DNA of 64,000 bases from Parazoarcus communis SWub3 = DSM 12120 (GCF_003226565.1 NZ_QKOE01000013.1:62001-126000); one strand, 5' to 3'. Counted from the first letter of the stretch, positions 44,206-53,188 are shown. Made by a program: numbers and translations. The notes: a model not told the origin generated them from the letters alone.

Positions 44206-44604
44206 TCATCGAAAAGGGTCATGAACACGCAGGCTATCCAGTTGCTGGCCATGCTGCATGTCCTCGCTGTACAGGACACGACAGCCCGCCAGTTGCGCCG
44301 CAGCCAGGATCAGGCAGTCCCAATGGGAGTAGCCATAGCGTTCGCCCAGGCGCATGGCCTCGCTCAAGGTCGTGGCGGAAACCGGCACGACCTCGCAGTG
44401 TGCCATCAGGCTGCGGGCGCTGGCATGCGCTGCGGCACGGTCGATCCCGAGCTTTCGCGTACAGATATTGATGAACTCATTGACGACTTGCGTGCTGATG
44501 CAGGGCCGTGCCGCAAGCAAGCCCTCTGCACGGAGGGCCTTGGCCGGATCGTCGGCAAGCAGGTACACGACAACATTGGTGTCCAGAAAAAAACGCTCAA
44601 GCAT
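44206..44604 (-). CDS. PIN-domain toxin (VapC-type RNase)
   Basis: A 132-residue protein with the PIN acidic residues: Asp in FFLDTNVVVYLLADD, Glu in VVNEFINICTRKLG, and Asp in YSHWDCLILAAAQ and SEDMQHGQQLD. These bind metal ions for RNA cleavage. It begins 4 bp after the antitoxin stop. The start at 44604 (MLERFFLD) gives the family N-terminus; upstream in-frame codons overlap the antitoxin gene. Confidence 0.88.
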   Translation of the reverse strand: MLERFFLDTNVVVYLLADDPAKALRAEGLLAARPCISTQVVNEFINICTRKLGIDRAAAHASARSLMAHCEVVPVSATTLSEAMRLGERYGYSHWDCLILAAAQLAGCRVLYSEDMQHGQQLDSLRVHDPFR

Positions 44605-44608
44605 GGGT

Positions 44609-44830
44609 TCAATCACGCTCGTGAAGCGCGTCGCGGTCGATGCGCATGCCCTCCTTCCAGGCACCTCGCAAGCGGCGGAAAACGCTGAAATCCGGCTCTG
44701 CGGGCGGCTCCGCCCGCAGGCGGGCAACCGCCTGGCCTCGCCGGGTGATGACGATCTCCTCCCCGGCCTGAACGGCATCGAGCAGGGCGCTAAACTGAGC
44801 CTTGGCCTCGGCAACGCTCACAGTCAGCAT
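44609..44830 (-). CDS. Phd/YefM-type antitoxin
   Basis: A 73-residue protein. The N-terminal DNA-binding part reads MLTVSVAEAKAQFSALLDAVQAGEEIVITRRGQAVARL, the classic Phd fold. The C-terminal part (DFSVFRRLRGAWKEGMRIDRDALHERD) would wrap the toxin. The pair is likely autoregulated through the palindrome just upstream. Confidence 0.87.
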   Translation of the reverse strand: MLTVSVAEAKAQFSALLDAVQAGEEIVITRRGQAVARLRAEPPAEPDFSVFRRLRGAWKEGMRIDRDALHERD

Positions 44831-44844
44831 GAAACACTCCAATG

Positions 44845-44890
44845 GGTCATCTGAGATGACCATCTTAGAAAACTTCAGGGCGATGTTCAA
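44845..44890 (-). promoter_or_regulatory. Promoter and operator of the toxin-antitoxin pair
   Basis: On the minus strand TTGAAC (44885-44890) and TAAGAT (44862-44867) are 17 bp apart. The palindrome GGTCATCT-G-AGATGACC (44845-44861) begins right after the -10, over the expected start point, as in autorepressed antitoxin promoters. Confidence 0.65.
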
Positions 44891-44985
44891 GAATGCCCGT
44901 GCCAGGGCAGCACAGCTCACCCGCCCAACACCCGACTCAGGCATGATGCACGCCTTGCACAAGATTGCCCGCACAAAGCCACTCC

Positions 44986-45468
44986 ATGTACCCGACCCAC
45001 GATGTAGACGCCCAGTTGCTGCTGGCGACCCTGATTGCCGCCAAACGGCGCCCCGCCGAACTGGTCGAACTCGTTGCCGCAGCCGAATTCCTGGGCTGCC
45101 CGATCAAGTCCGCAAGCCTCTGGACGGCAGCGCTCAAGCGCGCCGTCAGCCACGCCCTGATCATTGCGGACGGCGGCGGTTTCACGCTGACACCCGCGGC
45201 CCAGTCCGTTGTCGCCGGCTTGCCGAAAAAGGCCGACAGTGAGGAACGGGTCTTTCTGGTACGGGAACGGCTGGCACGCTACGAGCCCGCAGCGCCATGC
45301 GCCGAACTGACGCTTGCGGAGGAACAGTTCGAGGATGCCTTGCGCACCCATGCCAGTCACGCTCGCCAGGGGGGTGCCAACCTGTTGATGCCCAAGCCCA
45401 AGCCGGAAGAGAGCGCCCCGCCACGCCGTGGAGGGCGCCGCCCCTACACGGGCAGGTCGCGTCGCTGA
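44986..45468 (+). CDS. Unknown soluble protein upstream of dbpA
   Basis: A 160-residue protein. The N-terminal 100 residues look like a helical, winged-helix-like unit (DVDAQLLLATLIAAKRRPAELVELVAAAEFLGC, LTPAAQSVVAGLPKK). The C-terminal 30 residues are basic and Pro/Arg-rich (PKPKPEESAPPRRGGRRPYTGRSRR), suggesting nucleic-acid contact. The start at 44986 is chosen as the first ATG; a TTG at 44965 is possible. It ends 17 bp before the helicase gene. I do not recognise a named family. Confidence 0.6.
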   Translation: MYPTHDVDAQLLLATLIAAKRRPAELVELVAAAEFLGCPIKSASLWTAALKRAVSHALIIADGGGFTLTPAAQSVVAGLPKKADSEERVFLVRERLARYEPAAPCAELTLAEEQFEDALRTHASHARQGGANLLMPKPKPEESAPPRRGGRRPYTGRSRR

Positions 45469-45474
45469 AACAGA

Positions 45475-45480
45475 TATAAT
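45475..45480 (+). promoter_or_regulatory. -10 element immediately before dbpA
   Basis: TATAATCCGG ends only a few bases before the ATG at 45486, so transcription from it would start at or next to that codon. No good -35 is present. See the finding on a leaderless dbpA mRNA. Confidence 0.4.
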
Positions 45481-45485
45481 CCGGC

Positions 45486-46910
45486 ATGAACTCCATGCCT
45501 GATCGACCCGACGCCCTGCCGGCACAGCCCGCCGCCACCGGCCCCGCCTTCGCCGAGCTGCAACTCGCACCCGAAGTCCTCACCAACCTGAACCAACTGG
45601 GCTATCTGACGATGACGCCCATCCAGGCCGCGTCACTGCCGCTGGCCCTGGGAGGCCACGACCTGATCGCCCAGGCACGCACCGGTTCGGGCAAGACCGC
45701 CGCGTTTGCGCTGCCCTTGCTCGGCAAGCTCAATGCACGCAGCCTGCGCGTACAGGCCCTGGTGCTGTGCCCGACGCGCGAGCTGGCCGACCAGGTCGCC
45801 CAGGAAGTGCGCCGGCTTGCAAGGGCGGCCGAAAACATCAAGGTGCTGACCCTGTGCGGCGGTAGCCCGATCAAGCCACAACTGACCAGCCTGGAGCACG
45901 GTGCCCACGTCGTCGTAGGCACGCCCGGCCGCCTGCTCGACCACCTGCAGCGCGGCAGCCTGGCATTGTCCGCGCTCAACACCCTGGTGCTCGACGAGGC
46001 CGACCGCATGCTGGACATGGGCTTCTTCGACGACATCGTGGCCGTGGCCGAGGCCTGTCCGCCCCATCGTCAGACCTTGCTGTTCTCGGCCACCTGGCCG
46101 GAAGGCGTCGAGCGGCTGGCGACGCGCTTCCTGCGTCAACCACGTACCGTCAAACTCGACCTTCAGCACGACGGCAGCAAGATCCGCCAGCTGTTCTTCG
46201 AAGTCGAGCATCCGCAGCGCCTGGCGGCTGTCGTCCGTCTGCTGCAGCATTTCCGTCCTCAAAGCACACTGGCGTTCTGCAATACCCGACAGCAATGCCG
46301 CGACCTGGTCGAGTGCCTGCAAGCCGCCGGCATTGACGCACTGGCGCTGCATGGCGAGCTGGAACAACGTGAGCGCGATCAGGTGCTGGTTCGCTTTGCC
46401 AACCGCAGCTGCCCGGTACTGGTCGCCACTGACGTCGCTGCACGCGGTCTGGACATCGCCGGCCTGGAGGCCGTGATCAACGTCGATGTCACCCCGGACC
46501 CCGAGATCCACACCCACCGTATCGGTCGCACCGGTCGTGCCGACGCCAGCGGCCTGGCCTTGAGCCTGGCCAGCAGCGCCGATCGCCGCCGGGTGGCGGC
46601 AATCGCCCAGACGCTCGGATTCGAACCGGAATGGCAGCCCCTGGATGCCCTCACGCCGGACGAAGCACCCCTGCTTGCCCCGATGGCCACGCTTCAGATC
46701 CTCGGCGGCAAGAAGGACAAGATCCGCCCGGGTGACGTGCTCGGCGCCCTCACCGGTGAGGCGGGTTTCAGCCGTGAGCAGATCGGCAAGATCCAGGTCA
46801 CCGATGCTTACACCTACGTGGCCGTGAGTCGCGATATCTTTGACCTCGCCCTACGCAGGATCGCGGAGGGCAGAATCAAGGGTCGCAGGGTCAAGGTCAG
46901 AGCTGTTTGA
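45486..46910 (+). CDS. dbpA: ATP-dependent RNA helicase DbpA (DEAD-box)
   Basis: A 474-residue helicase acting in 50S ribosome assembly. Helicase motifs are all present: GFxxxTPIQ-like TMTPIQAASLPLAL, motif I ARTGSGKTAAF, Ia PTRELADQ, II VLDEADRML, III FSATW, V VATDVAARGLDI and VI HRIGRTGRA. The C-terminal DbpA RNA-binding domain is present (LQILGGKKDKIRPGDVLGALTGEAGFSREQIGKIQVTDAYTYVAV), which directs the enzyme to hairpin 92 of 23S rRNA. The ATGs at 45486 and 45495 are both possible starts. Confidence 0.95.
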   Translation: MNSMPDRPDALPAQPAATGPAFAELQLAPEVLTNLNQLGYLTMTPIQAASLPLALGGHDLIAQARTGSGKTAAFALPLLGKLNARSLRVQALVLCPTRELADQVAQEVRRLARAAENIKVLTLCGGSPIKPQLTSLEHGAHVVVGTPGRLLDHLQRGSLALSALNTLVLDEADRMLDMGFFDDIVAVAEACPPHRQTLLFSATWPEGVERLATRFLRQPRTVKLDLQHDGSKIRQLFFEVEHPQRLAAVVRLLQHFRPQSTLAFCNTRQQCRDLVECLQAAGIDALALHGELEQRERDQVLVRFANRSCPVLVATDVAARGLDIAGLEAVINVDVTPDPEIHTHRIGRTGRADASGLALSLASSADRRRVAAIAQTLGFEPEWQPLDALTPDEAPLLAPMATLQILGGKKDKIRPGDVLGALTGEAGFSREQIGKIQVTDAYTYVAVSRDIFDLALRRIAEGRIKGRRVKVRAV

Positions 46911-46957
46911 GTCGCCGGCCAACCCGTGCCCGACGGATGCGAAGCGGAGGACACCCC

Positions 46958-47533
46958 ATGCGTAACATCACCTCATCCAGACTCGGTCGTGGACTGGCTG
47001 CAGCCTTCATCGCCACTGCGCTGACTGCGGCCCCCGCATTGGCCGAAAAGCCCGAATGGGCGGGTGGCGGCAAAGGCAACGGCAAGCAGGAGCAACGCGA
47101 ACCGGGCCGCAAGGACCGTGACGCCGACTACGGCAAACGTGAAGACCGGCGTGACCGGGATGATCGTCACGACCGGCGGGGCGACGATCGTCATCGCGCC
47201 CAGAGTGGCATATCCGTGGATATCCGTTTCGGCGATCGTCACCGCACCATCATCCAGGACTATTACCGCCAGGAGTACAGCCGCGGCCACTGCCCGCCCG
47301 GGCTTGCGAAGAAGGGGAACGGCTGCATGCCCCCTGGCCAGGCAAAGGCCTGGAAGCGCGGTTACCCCTTGCCACGGGAGGTGGTCTATTACGATCTTCC
47401 TCCACGCCTGATCATTGAACTGGGCGCTCCGCCTGCCGGCCATCGCTATGTGCGTGTCGCGGCGGACATCCTGCTGATTGCGGTCGGTACCGGCATGGTG
47501 ATCGATGCCATCGAGGACCTGAGCCGGCTATAA
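46958..47533 (+). CDS. RcnB-like / CigR-type periplasmic protein
   Basis: A 191-residue protein with a signal peptide (cut after AAPALA). A low-complexity, highly charged segment follows (residues 35-85, rich in Arg, Asp and Lys, e.g. KREDRRDRDDRHDRRGDDRH), then the folded part HCPPGLAKKGNGCMPPGQAKAWKRGYPLPREVVYYDLPPRLIIELGAPPAGHRYVRVAADILLIAVGTGMVIDAI. This C-terminal pattern fits the RcnB family, linked to nickel/cobalt homeostasis in E. coli; CigR relatives have other roles. GGAGG lies 7 bp before the ATG. It is 47 bp after dbpA. Confidence 0.75.
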   Translation: MRNITSSRLGRGLAAAFIATALTAAPALAEKPEWAGGGKGNGKQEQREPGRKDRDADYGKREDRRDRDDRHDRRGDDRHRAQSGISVDIRFGDRHRTIIQDYYRQEYSRGHCPPGLAKKGNGCMPPGQAKAWKRGYPLPREVVYYDLPPRLIIELGAPPAGHRYVRVAADILLIAVGTGMVIDAIEDLSRL

Positions 47534-47555
47534 GCCACTCAGGCCCCAGGCTCGG

Positions 47556-48131
47556 TCAGATACCGAACTGCGCTCCGGCGCCCATCAAGGTCGCCACCCC
47601 CAGCACCGCAAAGATGGCGGCGGCGATCGCGTGCACCAGCCGCACCGGCATGCGCTGGGCAATGCGGTCGCCCAGCAGCACTGCCGGCACGTTGGCGATC
47701 ATCATGCCCAGGGTCGTACCCGCCACCACCGCGATAAAGGCCTGGTACTGCGCCGCCAGCGCCACCGTGGCAACCTGCGTCTTGTCGCCCATCTCGGCAA
47801 GGAAGAACGCCACCAGCGTGGTTCCGAACACCCCCATGCGCACGAGCCCGCCTTCATCGTCGTCGATCTTGTCGGGAATCAGGGTCCACACCGCCATCGC
47901 AATGAAGGACAGGCCCAGCACCCAGCGCAGGGTCTCCGGCGACATCAGCGAGGTCAGCCAGGTGCCGACCGCACCGGCCAGACCGTGATTGGCCAACGTG
48001 GCAACCAGAATGCCAATGATGATGGGAACGGGCTTACGGAACTTGGCCGCAAGAATGAAGGCAAGCAACTGCGTCTTGTCGCCGATTTCGGCGAGGGCAA
48101 CGATGCCGGTCGATATCAGGAAGGCGTCCAT
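47556..48131 (-). CDS. GDT1/TMEM165 (UPF0016) cation transporter, probable manganese exporter
   Basis: A 191-residue membrane protein with six helices in two repeats. Each repeat has the conserved ExGDK motif: ALAEIGDKTQLLAFILAAKF (residues 12-31) and FFLAEMGDKTQVATVALAAQY in the second half. Bacterial members such as the Vibrio MneA protein export Mn(II). The presence of a yybP-ykoY riboswitch in the leader supports a manganese role here. The start at 48131 has GGAGACTTG directly upstream. Confidence 0.9.
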   Translation of the reverse strand: MDAFLISTGIVALAEIGDKTQLLAFILAAKFRKPVPIIIGILVATLANHGLAGAVGTWLTSLMSPETLRWVLGLSFIAMAVWTLIPDKIDDDEGGLVRMGVFGTTLVAFFLAEMGDKTQVATVALAAQYQAFIAVVAGTTLGMMIANVPAVLLGDRIAQRMPVRLVHAIAAAIFAVLGVATLMGAGAQFGI

Positions 48132-48140
48132 CAAGTCTCC

Positions 48141-48305
48141 ACAGGCCGGACAAAAAGACGAATGACCACGACACATCCCCGGCCTGTCCGGTGGTGTTCG
48201 TGGTCAAAGGTCTTGCCAAGCACGGGACCCGCTTGCACCATGCCGTGGCCGGCAAGTATGTTGATGCAAGCTCCTTCGCGCGGAAGGAAGGCTACTCCCC
48301 AATGA
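48141..48305 (-). ncRNA. yybP-ykoY (manganese-sensing) riboswitch
   Basis: On the minus strand the leader contains the hallmark GGGGAGTAGC (48290-48300) soon after the predicted start, then CATCAACATACT and, near the 3' side, GGCAAGACCTTTGACC and CCGGACAGGCC, in the expected order. The expression platform may be ACAGGCCGG pairing with CCGGCCTGT (48179-48187 with 48141-48149), which ends just before the ribosome-binding site of the GDT1 gene. This suggests control of translation. Confidence 0.85.
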
Positions 48306-48313
48306 CGCCGCGG

Positions 48314-48342
48314 ATTATATTGAGGTCACACGCCGACGTCCA
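48314..48342 (-). promoter_or_regulatory. Promoter of the riboswitch-GDT1 transcript
   Basis: On the minus strand TGGACG (48337-48342) and TATAAT (48314-48319) are 17 bp apart. The predicted start near 48307 lies a few bases upstream of the riboswitch GGGGAGTAGC motif. Confidence 0.65.
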
Positions 48343-48364
48343 CCACCCGTACCCCACCCGCGCA

Positions 48365-48907
48365 TCAGCCCCCGGCCTCCAGGACTGACGACCCGGACAA
48401 TGGCCACAGCGCCTCGCCCCCGGCCTCGAGATGGCACAGATACACCCGCAGGTCGAACTCGAACTGGTGATAGTCCGGCTCCATATGCGTGCAGAGCTGA
48501 TAGAAGGCCTTGTCGTGATCGCGCACCTTCAAGTGGGCGAGTTCGTGCACGGCAATCATGCGCAGGAAAGGCTCCGGCACGGCACGGAACAGCCCTGCGA
48601 TGCGAATCTCGCGCTTGGACTTGAGCTTGCTGCCCTGCACCCTCGACACCGTGGTGTGCGTACCGAGCGCATGCCGAACCACATGCAGGGTATTGTCGTA
48701 ACACACCTTCGAAAGCGGTTCAGCCTTGCGCAGGTAACGTGCTTTCAGCTCACCGACGTAATCATACAAAGCGCCATCTGTCCGCACCGCGTGGGCGGCA
48801 CCATAGCGGCCTTGCAGCGCGCTCGCGAGCCGGCCTTCCGCCATCAACCGGCGCACCTGCTCGACCAATGCCGGCGGATAGGCGGAGAGGTATTTCATCG
48901 CACTCAT
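48365..48907 (-). CDS. YgjP-like zinc metallopeptidase-domain protein
   Basis: A 180-residue protein with the zinc motif HELAHLKVRDHDKAFYQL (HExxH plus downstream His/Asp) followed by MEPDYHQFEFDLRVYL, typical of the YgjP/SprT-like M48-related group. The N-terminal half is helical. The substrate is unknown. It is 13 bp downstream of the ABC exporter gene on the same strand and separate from the riboswitch leader (promoter side 48342, gene end 48365). Confidence 0.8.
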   Translation of the reverse strand: MSAMKYLSAYPPALVEQVRRLMAEGRLASALQGRYGAAHAVRTDGALYDYVGELKARYLRKAEPLSKVCYDNTLHVVRHALGTHTTVSRVQGSKLKSKREIRIAGLFRAVPEPFLRMIAVHELAHLKVRDHDKAFYQLCTHMEPDYHQFEFDLRVYLCHLEAGGEALWPLSGSSVLEAGG

Positions 48908-48920
48908 GCGTGGGCTGGCC

Positions 48921-50885
48921 TCAGACCGAGGTCACCGGTTTGTCCGCCACGGTCGGCGATGGCAGCGTACGATGGGTCGATTCGGCGAAGCTGGATTCCG
49001 GCTCGACGTTTGCCGTCCCCTCCCCGCTCTCGTCCGCCTCTTCTCCCAGGAAGCCGCCACTCTGATGCGCCCACAGGCGCGCATAAAGGCCACCTTGCGC
49101 CAGCAGGCTACGGTGGTCGCCTTCTTCGACGATCCGGCCCTTGTCGAGGACGATCAGGCGGTCCATTGCGGCAATGGTGGACAGACGGTGCGCAATCGCA
49201 ACCACGGTCTTTCCTTCCATCAGACGGTACAGGCTGGCCTGGATCGCAGCCTCGACCTCGGAATCCAGCGCACTGGTCGCCTCATCGAGCAACAGGATGG
49301 GTGCATCCTTGAGCATCACCCGCGCAATCGCGATGCGCTGCCGCTGACCGCCGGACAGCTTGACCCCCCGCTCACCCACATGGGCGTCATAGCCGCAACG
49401 ACCATGTGGGTCGCTCAAGGTCTGGATGAAGTCGTGCGCCTCCGCGCGGCGGGCAGCGGCAATCATGTCCTCGTCGCTGGCTTCCGGCCGACCGTAAAGG
49501 ATGTTGTCGCGCACTGAACGGTGCAGCAGGGAGGTGTCCTGCGTCACCATGCCGATATGCGCACGCAGGCTGTCCTGTGCCACCGCAGCGATATCCTGAC
49601 CATCGATCAGGATGCGCCCACGCTCGACATCGTAGAAGCGCAGCAGCAGATTGACGATGGTGGACTTGCCAGCACCGGAACGCCCCACGACGCCAATCTT
49701 TTCACCCGGCCGGATCACCAGCGACAAGCCATCGATGACCTGACGCGCCTGTGGCCCCTTGGCCCCATAAGCAAAGCTCACACCCTCGAAGCGAATCTCG
49801 CCACGGCTCACCTTCAGCGCAGGCGCCTGTGGTCGATCCACCACCAGGTGCGGGCGCGCCAGCGTATTGATACCGTCCTGCACCGTACCGACATGCTCGA
49901 ACAGGGACGCCAGCTCCCACATCACCCAGTGCGACATGCCGTTGAGCCGCAGCGCCATCGCGGTTGCCGCTGCCACCGCGCCCACCCCGACCTCGCCCTG
50001 GGTCCACAACCAGAGCGCGGTACCCGCAGTTGACAGAATCAGCCCCATGCTCAAGGTGTGGTTCACCACCTCGATGCCACTCACCAGCCGCATCTGCGCG
50101 TGCACGGTCTGGATGAACTCCTGCATTGCACTGCGGGCATAACCCGCCTCTCGACCCGCGTGAGAAAACAGCTTGACTGTGGCGATATTGGTATAGGCGT
50201 CGGTGATGCGTCCGGTCATCAGTGAACGGGCATCCGCCTGCGCGCGCGACACCCGCGACAAGCGCGGCACGAAAAAACGTAGCGCGGTCACGTAACACAA
50301 CAACCAGCCCAGCATTGGCACCAGCATCCAGGTATCGAAGCTGCCGACCACCACCACCAGGGTAACGAAGTAGATGGTCACGAACACCATGATGTCGGTC
50401 ATGATCAGGCAGGTGTCGCGCACCGCCAACGCTGTCTGCATGACCTTGGCCGCCACCCGGCCAGCGAACTCGTCCTGATAGAAACCCATGCTCTGGCCAA
50501 GCATCAGGCGGTGGAAATTCCATCGCAGACGCATCGGAAAGTTACCGGCCAGAGTCTGGTGCTTGATCATGGTCTGCACCGCCACCAGGGCGATGCTGCC
50601 GACAACAATCGCCGCCAGCAGCATCAGTTTGCTCCCCTCGCTGGCCCACAGTTGCGCCGGCTCAACCGCCGCCAGCCAGTCCACCACCTTGCCAAGCATT
50701 GCAAACAACAAGGCTTCGAAGGCCCCAATGGTGGCGGTCAGCAAGGTCATGCCAAAGATGAAGGGCCGCAAACCGGCGGTACCCGCCCACAGGAAGGCAA
50801 AGAACCCCCGCGGCGGAATCGGCGGTGGCGCTTCGGGATAGGGATCTACAGCTTTTTCGAACAGGCCGAACACAGGGGTCTCCAT
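48921..50885 (-). CDS. ABC exporter, fused membrane and ATPase domains
   Basis: A 654-residue half-transporter. The six-helix exporter domain spans about residues 40-340 and the ATPase about 370-610. Walker A is GRSGAGKSTIVN, the Q-loop GMVTQDTSLLHRSVRDNI, the signature KLSGGQRQRIAIARVM, Walker B ILLLDEATSALD and the H-loop AIAHRLSTIAAMD. Length and motif wording match multidrug/lipid exporters of the MsbA/YddA type. A 45-residue acidic, Ser/Glu-rich tail extends the C-terminus. The start at 50885 (METPVFGLF) is preferred over 50918. Substrate unknown. Confidence 0.88.
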   Translation of the reverse strand: METPVFGLFEKAVDPYPEAPPPIPPRGFFAFLWAGTAGLRPFIFGMTLLTATIGAFEALLFAMLGKVVDWLAAVEPAQLWASEGSKLMLLAAIVVGSIALVAVQTMIKHQTLAGNFPMRLRWNFHRLMLGQSMGFYQDEFAGRVAAKVMQTALAVRDTCLIMTDIMVFVTIYFVTLVVVVGSFDTWMLVPMLGWLLCYVTALRFFVPRLSRVSRAQADARSLMTGRITDAYTNIATVKLFSHAGREAGYARSAMQEFIQTVHAQMRLVSGIEVVNHTLSMGLILSTAGTALWLWTQGEVGVGAVAAATAMALRLNGMSHWVMWELASLFEHVGTVQDGINTLARPHLVVDRPQAPALKVSRGEIRFEGVSFAYGAKGPQARQVIDGLSLVIRPGEKIGVVGRSGAGKSTIVNLLLRFYDVERGRILIDGQDIAAVAQDSLRAHIGMVTQDTSLLHRSVRDNILYGRPEASDEDMIAAARRAEAHDFIQTLSDPHGRCGYDAHVGERGVKLSGGQRQRIAIARVMLKDAPILLLDEATSALDSEVEAAIQASLYRLMEGKTVVAIAHRLSTIAAMDRLIVLDKGRIVEEGDHRSLLAQGGLYARLWAHQSGGFLGEEADESGEGTANVEPESSFAESTHRTLPSPTVADKPVTSV

Positions 50886-50982
50886 GTGGGGATGACGCAA
50901 CAGCCGCGCTCGTGGCACGGTGCGAACCCTGCATTGTGCCCCAACTCACCCTTGCGTCACCCGCCCTCGGAACCCACCGGGT

Positions 50983-53067
50983 TCAGAAATCAACACGTAA
51001 GGACACCCAGTGCCGGCGATCCACCACCCTCTGCATGCGCTCTTCACTGTGCGCACCGTTTAGCGACTGCACGGTGTATGCCAGTTCGCCGCGCAGCGTA
51101 TCCAGACGCAATGCCTTGGCCAGCCGCAGGTCAGTACGTTCGTAGCGTTCGGTCACGGTATTGCGTGACCACTTGATGGCACCAATCCAGTAGTGCACGA
51201 CCGACAGCTCGATGTCATGCGGCAAACGCTGCAGCCACAGCAATGACGTAGCGTTGCGTGGCGCTGACTGCTCTGCCAGTTCGCTATATCGACCGATAGA
51301 GCGCTTGAAATTGCTGCACCCGGTCGTGCAGTTGTAGACAAGATCGTAGCCAGCGTCATTGAGCGACTGACGAATACGGACGTTTGCATGGCCGACGACG
51401 AGAGTGCCAGTATCGACCGGCTGCCAACGCAACTGCAGTTCGTGACCGCGGATACGCAGATCCTCGAGCGCCTGCACCGTGTCGGGTGCCCCCGCCGTGA
51501 TTGAGATCCGCTGATGGTGCCGATCGGAGATCCGCTCATCGAAAAGACGGACATCCAGGCTCGCACGCCACGCTGGCCACCGTCCCAGATAACCCAGGTC
51601 CCAGCTGTCCAGACGCTCGGACGACAGTGACGCGTTCCCTTCGGCCTCGACCTCACCAGGTCCACTCAGTCGCCAGGCTTCGTAATCCAGCGTTCCAGCT
51701 GAACGCCAGGCACGGGCATATCCAAGTCGCACGGTGTGTCCAGGCAACAGGTGAACACTGACACTGGCACGTGGCGCCAGCTTGCTGCCGGCCAGCGAAT
51801 CGTGCTCGTGCGATAGCCCGAGATTGCCAGTAAGCCAGTGTGAAGGCTTCCATTCAAGATTGGCAAACACCCGGCCGACATCACGGCTCACGGTTCCCTT
51901 GCCACGCATCTGGGTGTCGGAGCGCAGGCTGTCCCAGCGCCAACTTGCACCCCAGGCCAACCGTATATCTTCCACCGGTAACAAGGTGTTGACGACTTCG
52001 AGTTCGTGTCTCGTACCGCGATCACCGGCCAGATCGACACGCGAAAAAGGTGCCATCAATCCAGGATCGACAAAGCTGCTGTCAGCCTCGTCGACGCTGT
52101 GTGAGTAACGGACCGACAGATCTGCAGTTTCCGACAGGCTGCGGAGCCACCGCATTTGCAACCAAGAGGAGGATTGTTCGGCATCGCGGACCGGGTCGTC
52201 CGGCTTATATAGTCCAGCGACCGGCAAACCTGACCCATCCTTGTCCCATCGCCCGACAAGGCGACTGCCCTCCACACGACCGAGACCTAGCTCAAAGCGG
52301 GTGCGAGGATCCAATTGCAGATTCACCGCGAAATCGAAGAGTCGCGTCCGGTTGCGATCCTGCCAGTCGGCATCTTCACGTGACACCGAAGATTCATTCA
52401 GGCCATCGTCACGCATCTGCTTGAAGCTCAAACGATAGTCCACACCGTCAGAGAGCTGGCCGCTGCGGCTGAGGTACACATCCCGCACGCCCTGGTTCCC
52501 TGCCCCGACGATCAGCGACGTCCCCTTGGCCAGTGCAGGATCGATGGTGATGATGTTGACGACCCCGAGGAAGGCATTGGTTCCGTATGACGTGGTGTTT
52601 GAACCACGAACCACCTCGATACGCTCGATGTCCTCCAGCGCAACCGGCACCAGTTCCCAGTTCATCCCCCCCCTGAACAAGGGCGAATGCAAGGAACGGC
52701 CATCCACCAGAACCTGCACGCGAGGCGAGAAATCACTGTCGTCGGTGACACCGTGGTAGGCCACCCGTGCCGGCTTGTCGCTCAGGGCATAGGTCTGAAA
52801 GCCTGGCACCAGCCTCATCACATCGCTTAAAGTCCGGGCTGCCGACGCCCTGAGCATGTCTCGATCAATCACTGTGACCGCAGTCGGCGCATCCGCCTGC
52901 TGCTGGGGCAGGCGACTGACCGAGGCGACCACCGGAAGCACATCGAGGAACGGAAGGTCGCTTGCGCCTGCTGAGGACAGACACAGCGCGCACGCCAGCG
53001 CAGCAGCCGGCCGCGGCACCAGTTTGCTTCGAGTCCTGGCCCAGCTTCTTGCCTGTCCGTCAGCCAC
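50983..53067 (-). CDS. TonB-dependent outer-membrane receptor
   Basis: A 694-residue protein. The signal peptide is ALACALCLSSAGASD. The plug contains DAPTAVTVIDRDMLRASAARTLSDVMRLVPGFQTY, VQVLVDGRSLHSPLF and IERIEVVRGSNTTSYGTNAFLGVVNIIT, typical of CirA/BtuB-like receptors. The barrel ends WVSLRVDF. The start is taken as the GTG at 53067 with GGAGGA upstream, because it gives a compact signal peptide. The LuxR-type response-regulator gene ends 147 bp upstream in the same direction, so the receptor may be one of its targets. Confidence 0.85.
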   Translation of the reverse strand: MADGQARSWARTRSKLVPRPAAALACALCLSSAGASDLPFLDVLPVVASVSRLPQQQADAPTAVTVIDRDMLRASAARTLSDVMRLVPGFQTYALSDKPARVAYHGVTDDSDFSPRVQVLVDGRSLHSPLFRGGMNWELVPVALEDIERIEVVRGSNTTSYGTNAFLGVVNIITIDPALAKGTSLIVGAGNQGVRDVYLSRSGQLSDGVDYRLSFKQMRDDGLNESSVSREDADWQDRNRTRLFDFAVNLQLDPRTRFELGLGRVEGSRLVGRWDKDGSGLPVAGLYKPDDPVRDAEQSSSWLQMRWLRSLSETADLSVRYSHSVDEADSSFVDPGLMAPFSRVDLAGDRGTRHELEVVNTLLPVEDIRLAWGASWRWDSLRSDTQMRGKGTVSRDVGRVFANLEWKPSHWLTGNLGLSHEHDSLAGSKLAPRASVSVHLLPGHTVRLGYARAWRSAGTLDYEAWRLSGPGEVEAEGNASLSSERLDSWDLGYLGRWPAWRASLDVRLFDERISDRHHQRISITAGAPDTVQALEDLRIRGHELQLRWQPVDTGTLVVGHANVRIRQSLNDAGYDLVYNCTTGCSNFKRSIGRYSELAEQSAPRNATSLLWLQRLPHDIELSVVHYWIGAIKWSRNTVTERYERTDLRLAKALRLDTLRGELAYTVQSLNGAHSEERMQRVVDRRHWVSLRVDF

Positions 53068-53158
53068 ATCTCCTCCCGACACCTCGGCAAGCAACTCATC
53101 TCTCGAGGCATGACCTGAATCAGCACCACCTCGCGAATGACACCGCGAACCTACCGCT

Positions 53159-53188
53159 TTAGTCGTAGTTCAAGGCTCGCACGACTAA
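53159..53188. repeat. Inverted repeat between the response regulator and the TonB receptor
   Basis: TTAGTCGT (53159-53166) and ACGACTAA (53181-53188) form a perfect 8-bp dyad 14 bp apart, in the 147-bp gap. With flanking GC it could extend to 10 bp. There is no U-run. It may be an operator of the receptor gene or a weak terminator. Confidence 0.4.
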
